In this document: piece after piece, positions 59,740 through 64,000 of the stretch
How positions within the stretch are numbered: the first letter of the stretch is position 1
Layout of the letters: the number at the start of each line of letters is the position of its first letter
NCBI RefSeq assembly: GCF_010389155.1
Contig: NC_057764.1
Span: 9,672,001-9,736,000 of the forward strand
Length of the DNA stretch: 64,000 bases
From: Erigeron canadensis
Lineage: Eukaryota > Streptophyta > Magnoliopsida > Asterales > Asteraceae
Direction: 5' to 3'
The notes under the pieces: model-generated
Told to the model about the DNA's origin: nothing
Databases searched by the model: none
What the model saw: the letters and a program-made list of their open reading frames with translations, nothing else
Made by a program: the position numbers and the translations under genes

Positions 59740-60655
59740 TGTTGGGTCTTTTGGGTTTTATCAAAGTCATATTTTCCTTATAAACATGAAAAACGCAGCG
59801 GAAGAAATGAACCTTTCATTATGTTATATGTAGTTAAAATCAAATTTTAACATATAAAAGAAAACCCCAAACAATAAGGATCCATGTATATGAATGTCAT
59901 ACAATCAAAATAACAACCATAGGGTGTTTAGAAGACTACCTTCTTCCAAGCTTATGAGAAGGTTGATATGAAGAAGATGATGTTCCTAGAAAGGCCAAGT
60001 CTTCAAGATAGAAGTACCTCAAGCTTGCATACCCCAAGTCTCCAACAAACACCCAAATATGCTAGGATTTAGACTTAAAAAAACTTTCTCCTTTTGCCTT
60101 GTTTGTGCCAAAATCAAGAGAACAAAAAGAGAGAGTTTTTGCACTTGAGAGTTGAGAGAACACTATATCAAATGCATGTAACAATTGTGTGTTTCCAATG
60201 TAGCTAGTGGGTTATGTAAAACAAGCAAATGCATGTGCATTTTTGGGTGGGGTTGGCTGGCCACAAGGTGAGACCACATGGGTCTCACTAACTCAAAATC
60301 CACTTGCATTTTCCTTTTATACAATATATATAAATGTATTATAACATGTTATATACCTTATGTAACATATTATGTATTATACATAACACACATAAGTGTT
60401 TATTTTGCCAAATAAACACATTCACATATTTCTCAAAATAAATTATCCATATAATTTACTTATATTTCTCAAGTGCATTTATTTAGAAACCCATTTCCTA
60501 AATGCTTCAAGTATTGATATTTATTTAAAGATCATATCATATAAATACATATCATAAGTGTTTGTCTAACTTGTTATTGGGTATGACCTGACTTGGATCA
60601 TCACATACTAGCCACGTCAATTTAATATGTGTCTTGGGCATCTGAAATTCCAACA
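59740..60655 (-). repeat. F 3' LTR
   Basis: 916 bp, TGTTGGGTC to AATTCCAACA, with the inverted terminus TGTTGG/CCAACA. A minus-strand GTATAAAAGG TATA-like element lies at 60313-60322. Confidence 0.88.
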
Positions 60656-60670
60656 ATCTCCCACTTGCAC
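60656..60670 (-). other. F polypurine tract
   Basis: The minus strand reads GTGCAAGTGGGAGAT directly before the LTR, the classic Copia polypurine tract. Confidence 0.85.
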
Positions 60671-61450
60671 AAGATTCATAGAATATTGACGCAAATAGCA
60701 AATACCGCCTAACAACGGTTTGCTACCCCTAATACGTGTGACGTAGTGCCATTCAATAACATCATCCCCTTCAAGTCTCTACTTGAAATGATTTAGGTGA
60801 ATCGATCATTTTTACTTTTGTCACAGATGTCATGTTAAATCCTAGAGACATAGAGTGATCATTCTCTATTGATTTAACTTTGTAACAGGCCTTAGACATC
60901 TAACTCTCAACGAATAAGAGGGACAAATCCCATTTCGACTACATACGTCTTTCACAATCACCTTATATCATACCTGAGCTTAGCCTTATGTACTGCCATG
61001 TTTCAGAACAGCGAAGAACCAAGTCAAAGTGTAATATTCAGTGAATATCAAGACCCAATATGTATCTCAGGTCTGAGGACACAATGATATTCGCCTTTTA
61101 AATCAAGATTACTTATGATCAATCACAAAGATTCCATGTAGTAATGCTTGAGTGCAGGTCAGTCCAATATTTGTATCCCACAAATATCTATGAACCTTGG
61201 CAGCAACACATTGCTCTATATTGAAAACCTTTCGAACATCTACCAATCCAAGTTCATAACAGTCTTACATTCATATTTGTTCCCACAAATATGATCGACT
61301 ACGGACATTTAGAATAACTAATTTATTCATGGATTTAAACATGCAAAAAAAAAAAAATGGAACATAACACACTTTAAATGCATAATACCAATATTCATAT
61401 AAAAGTGTTAACAAATACAAACGTTCCGATATCCAAATACATAAAATAGA
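60671..61450 (-). other. F 3' untranslated region
   Basis: Between the pol stop and the PPT, with no coding frame. A run of A (61347-61358) is present. The length is unusual for Copia but known in the Angela/Tork group. Confidence 0.6.
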
Positions 61451-64000
61451 TCAAATCCAATCACTAGAATATCGAAGTCCCATGGCACAAGTATGACTTT
61501 CATGCTTAGGCCTTTCAAGGAGCTTCGTGAGTGGGTCCGCAATATTTTGATCGGTGTGAACTTTGCGAATACATATCTTTCCCTTTTCAACTTCATCCCT
61601 TATGTAGTTGAATCTCCGCTCAATGTGTCTAGTCTTTTGATGCGCACGAGGTTCTTTGATTTGAGCAATTGCGCCCTCGTTATCACAAAGGATTTCTAGG
61701 GGTTCTTGAATGGAAGGAACAACCCCTAGATCGGCAATGAATTTCTTCAACCATGCAGCCTCTTGTGCTGCCAAAGAGGCGGCGATGTATTCTGACTCTG
61801 TAGTGGACAATGCAACCACATCTTGCTTCGAGCTTTTCCAAGAAACAGCTCCTCCATTTAGAATGAAGATGTACCCCGATTGTGATCGAGAATCATCTCG
61901 ATCAGTTTGGAAACTCGCATCCGTGTAACCCTTTACAACGAGCTCCTCCTCACCAGATCCATATATTAAGAACATATCTTTAGTATTTCTAAGATATTTC
62001 AATATATTCTTGACAGCCATCCAATGACTATCTCCTGGATTTTGCTGGTATCTACTTGTCATGCTCAAAGCGCATGACACGTCCGGTCTCGTGCATATCA
62101 TAGCATACATGATGGATCCTATAGCAGATGCATATGGGATTCCATTCATTTTCTCTTGCTCAACTTTTGAGCTAGGAGATTGAGAAGTGCTCAATATAGT
62201 TCCTCTTTGAATAGGTACTAAACCTTTCTTAGAGTTTTCCATCTTGAACCTTTTCAAGATTTTATCTATGTATGCACTTTGATTCAAACCTATTAAGCGC
62301 CTTGATCTATCCCTATAGATCCTTATTCCCAAAATATAGGCGGCTTCACCAAGATCCTTAATGGAAAAGCAACTTCCAAGCCAGGCTTTTACACCTTCCA
62401 AGGTTGGAATATCATTTCCAAATAGAAGAATGTCATCGACATATAATACTAGAAAGGTAATGATGCTCCCACTGGCCTTCTTATACACACAAGCTTCATC
62501 AGCGTTTTTGATGAAGCCAAATTTCTTGACTTCTTCATCAAAACGACGATTCCAGCTTCTTGATGCTTGTTTCAATCCATAGATTGATTTCTTTAACTTG
62601 CATACTTTATTAGGATGTTTAGGATCGACAAAACCTTCAGGCTGATCCATATAGACATCTTCCTCAAGATATCCATTTAGAAAAGCGGTTTTGACATCCA
62701 TTTGCCATATCTCATAGTCATAATGAGCGGCTATGGCAAATAATATCCTAATAGACTTTAGCATTGCCACGGGCGAAAAAGTTTCATCATAGTCGACCCC
62801 TCGAGTTTGAGTGAAACCTTTTGCTACAAGTCTAGCTTTATAAGTAAGCAAGTTTCCATGCATATCGTGTTTCAATTTGAACACCCATTTACTTCCAACT
62901 ACTTTGGAATTTGGTGGTTCATTAACTAATTCCCAAACTTGGTTATCATACATGGATTGCATCTCAGCGTTCATGGCTTCTAACCATTTGTCCGAATCCG
63001 ATTTGGACATTGCATCATGGTAGGTGGTAGGTTCATCAGAAACCATCATATAGCATTCATCCATAAGAAATCCATATCTTTCAGGTGGATAAGAAGCTCT
63101 ACCAGATCTGCGAACGTTTTGTGTGCCTTGATCAACTCCTTGATCATCTTCAACATATTTTTGTTGAAAGCTAGTGTCACCCAAGTGTGTATCTGTCAGT
63201 GGTTCTTGATCTTCTTCAAGTTCCACTGTTCTAGAACTAGTTCCTTCCATAAGGAATTTAGTCTCCAAGAACTCAGCCTTTCGAGCAACAAATACATTTT
63301 GCTCATTAGGATCGTAGAAATAATATCCCAAATCATCTTTAGGATATCCTACAAAGATACATTTAGTGGATCGGGGTTCTAATTTGCTTGAGGTATCATG
63401 TCTTACATAAGCCTCACAACCCCATACTTTTAAATATGACAAAGATGGAACTCTTCCATGCCATATTTCAAAAGGTGTTCTCTCCACTTTCTTGGTTGGA
63501 GCCATATTTAAAATTCGGGCAGCAGAGATTATGGCATAACCCCAAAATGACAGAGGTAGTGAGCTTTTGCTCATCATAGAACGAACCATATCTAATAGGG
63601 TTCGATTCCTCCTTTCAGACACACCATTATGTTGTGGTGTTCCAGGGGGAGTTAGTTGTGAGATTATCCCACAACTTCTAAGATGATATTGAAAAGCATC
63701 ACTTAGGTATTCACCTCCTCTATCAGAACGAAGAATTTTTATTGTCTTGCTGAGTTGGTTTTCTACTTCATTCTTGAAAATTTTGAACACTTCAAAAGCT
63801 TCACTCTTGTGTTTTAATAAGTACACATAACCGTAACGACTATAGTCATCGGTGAATGTAATGAAGTATCTTTCACCATTCCTAGTCATTGGCTTAAAAG
63901 GACCACATACATCCGAATGTATGATACCTAATAAATCTTTTGCCCTTTCATTAGTGCCATTGAAAGGTGCCTTAGTCATCTTGCCTTGTAAACAAGATTC
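61451..64000 (-). CDS. F pol polyprotein (integrase, RT, RNase H), intact, 5' partial
   Basis: The frame is open from the window edge (CLQGKMTKAPF, end of the pre-integrase zinc region) for about 849 codons to TAG at 61451. Integrase has IIHSDVCGPF, LRSDRGGEY and TPQHNGVSERRNR, so Asp, Asp, Glu are all present. RT has WVFKLKHDMHG, QMDVKTAFLNGYLEE, IYGLKQASRSWN and LYVDDILLFG. RNase H has GYTDASFQ, STTESEYIAA and CDNEGAI, again complete. It ends AMGLRYSSDWI. No stop or frameshift is seen, in contrast to every other element here. It would cleave into enzymes for reverse transcription and integration in virus-like particles; gag and protease lie outside the window. Confidence 0.95.
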   Translation of the reverse strand, partial: ESCLQGKMTKAPFNGTNERAKDLLGIIHSDVCGPFKPMTRNGERYFITFTDDYSRYGYVYLLKHKSEAFEVFKIFKNEVENQLSKTIKILRSDRGGEYLSDAFQYHLRSCGIISQLTPPGTPQHNGVSERRNRTLLDMVRSMMSKSSLPLSFWGYAIISAARILNMAPTKKVERTPFEIWHGRVPSLSYLKVWGCEAYVRHDTSSKLEPRSTKCIFVGYPKDDLGYYFYDPNEQNVFVARKAEFLETKFLMEGTSSRTVELEEDQEPLTDTHLGDTSFQQKYVEDDQGVDQGTQNVRRSGRASYPPERYGFLMDECYMMVSDEPTTYHDAMSKSDSDKWLEAMNAEMQSMYDNQVWELVNEPPNSKVVGSKWVFKLKHDMHGNLLTYKARLVAKGFTQTRGVDYDETFSPVAMLKSIRILFAIAAHYDYEIWQMDVKTAFLNGYLEEDVYMDQPEGFVDPKHPNKVCKLKKSIYGLKQASRSWNRRFDEEVKKFGFIKNADEACVYKKASGSIITFLVLYVDDILLFGNDIPTLEGVKAWLGSCFSIKDLGEAAYILGIRIYRDRSRRLIGLNQSAYIDKILKRFKMENSKKGLVPIQRGTILSTSQSPSSKVEQEKMNGIPYASAIGSIMYAMICTRPDVSCALSMTSRYQQNPGDSHWMAVKNILKYLRNTKDMFLIYGSGEEELVVKGYTDASFQTDRDDSRSQSGYIFILNGGAVSWKSSKQDVVALSTTESEYIAASLAAQEAAWLKKFIADLGVVPSIQEPLEILCDNEGAIAQIKEPRAHQKTRHIERRFNYIRDEVEKGKICIRKVHTDQNIADPLTKLLERPKHESHTCAMGLRYSSDWI

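Larger units (their letters stand above)
59740..64000 (-). mobile_element. F: Ty1/Copia element (Angela/Tork-like), 3' part
   Basis: The 3' LTR is 59740-60655, followed in the antisense direction by PPT, a 780-bp untranslated tail and an intact pol frame running off the window. The left flank GGTGC (59735-59739) should recur beyond the window. It is inserted in the RT of D. The PPT sequence and the C-terminus of pol resemble the Angela/Tork group; the lineage call is tentative. Confidence 0.9.

Overview
This window looks like plant nuclear heterochromatin from a eudicot: AT-rich, with no recognisable host gene, rRNA or tRNA, and filled by nested LTR retrotransposons. The element families (long-LTR Ty3/Gypsy chromoviruses with TGTAACACCCC termini, and Sirevirus-like Ty1/Copia elements with an extra gene behind pol) suggest Asteraceae, but that is inference from memory of the families. 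I label the elements H, S1, C, A, B, D, E and F.

Layout. The oldest visible layer is H, a minus-strand Sirevirus-like Copia broken into pieces: RT at 33637-34168, RNase H at 20600-21160, and a post-pol accessory gene at 7157-1421. Four younger insertions split it. S1 is a solo Gypsy LTR (2478-5681, target duplication GAAGA). C is a complete minus-strand Gypsy element (9558-20235, ATCAA). A is a complete plus-strand Copia (21161-33631, CTAGC). B is a plus-strand Copia (5' LTR from 34169, left flank GTGCA). To the left of H's accessory gene lies a tandemly duplicated exon-like block of unknown function (1-1240). On the right, B decays into a patchwork ending in a sliver of Gypsy RT (50492-50545). 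Next comes D, a minus-strand Gypsy element (3' LTR 50546-52949, then integrase, RNase H and RT up to 59739). D is split by E, a 4-kb solo LTR (54914-58910, TTTGC), and by F, a minus-strand Copia (59740 to the window end). F keeps an unbroken integrase-RT-RNase H frame.

Assembly caveat. A run of exactly 100 N (35322-35421) joins two contigs. The last 12.1 kb before the gap (23178-35321) and the first 12.1 kb after it (35422-47544) are the same sequence arranged as a dovetail overlap. The second copies of A, of the H RT fragment and of the start of B are therefore most likely one locus shown twice, either an unmerged overlap or two haplotypes. Both versions are annotated.

Biology. All coding regions except F are decayed, with many stops one C-to-T or G-to-A transition away from the expected codon. 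The most interesting feature is the accessory gene behind pol in both A and H. The two proteins are divergent but share an N-terminal domain, a basic patch, a low-complexity acidic middle and a coiled-coil-like stretch. Each gene is preceded by its own TATAAATA element, separate from the LTR promoter. It may be the Sirevirus env-like gene or a distinct accessory factor; I see no signal peptide or membrane segment.
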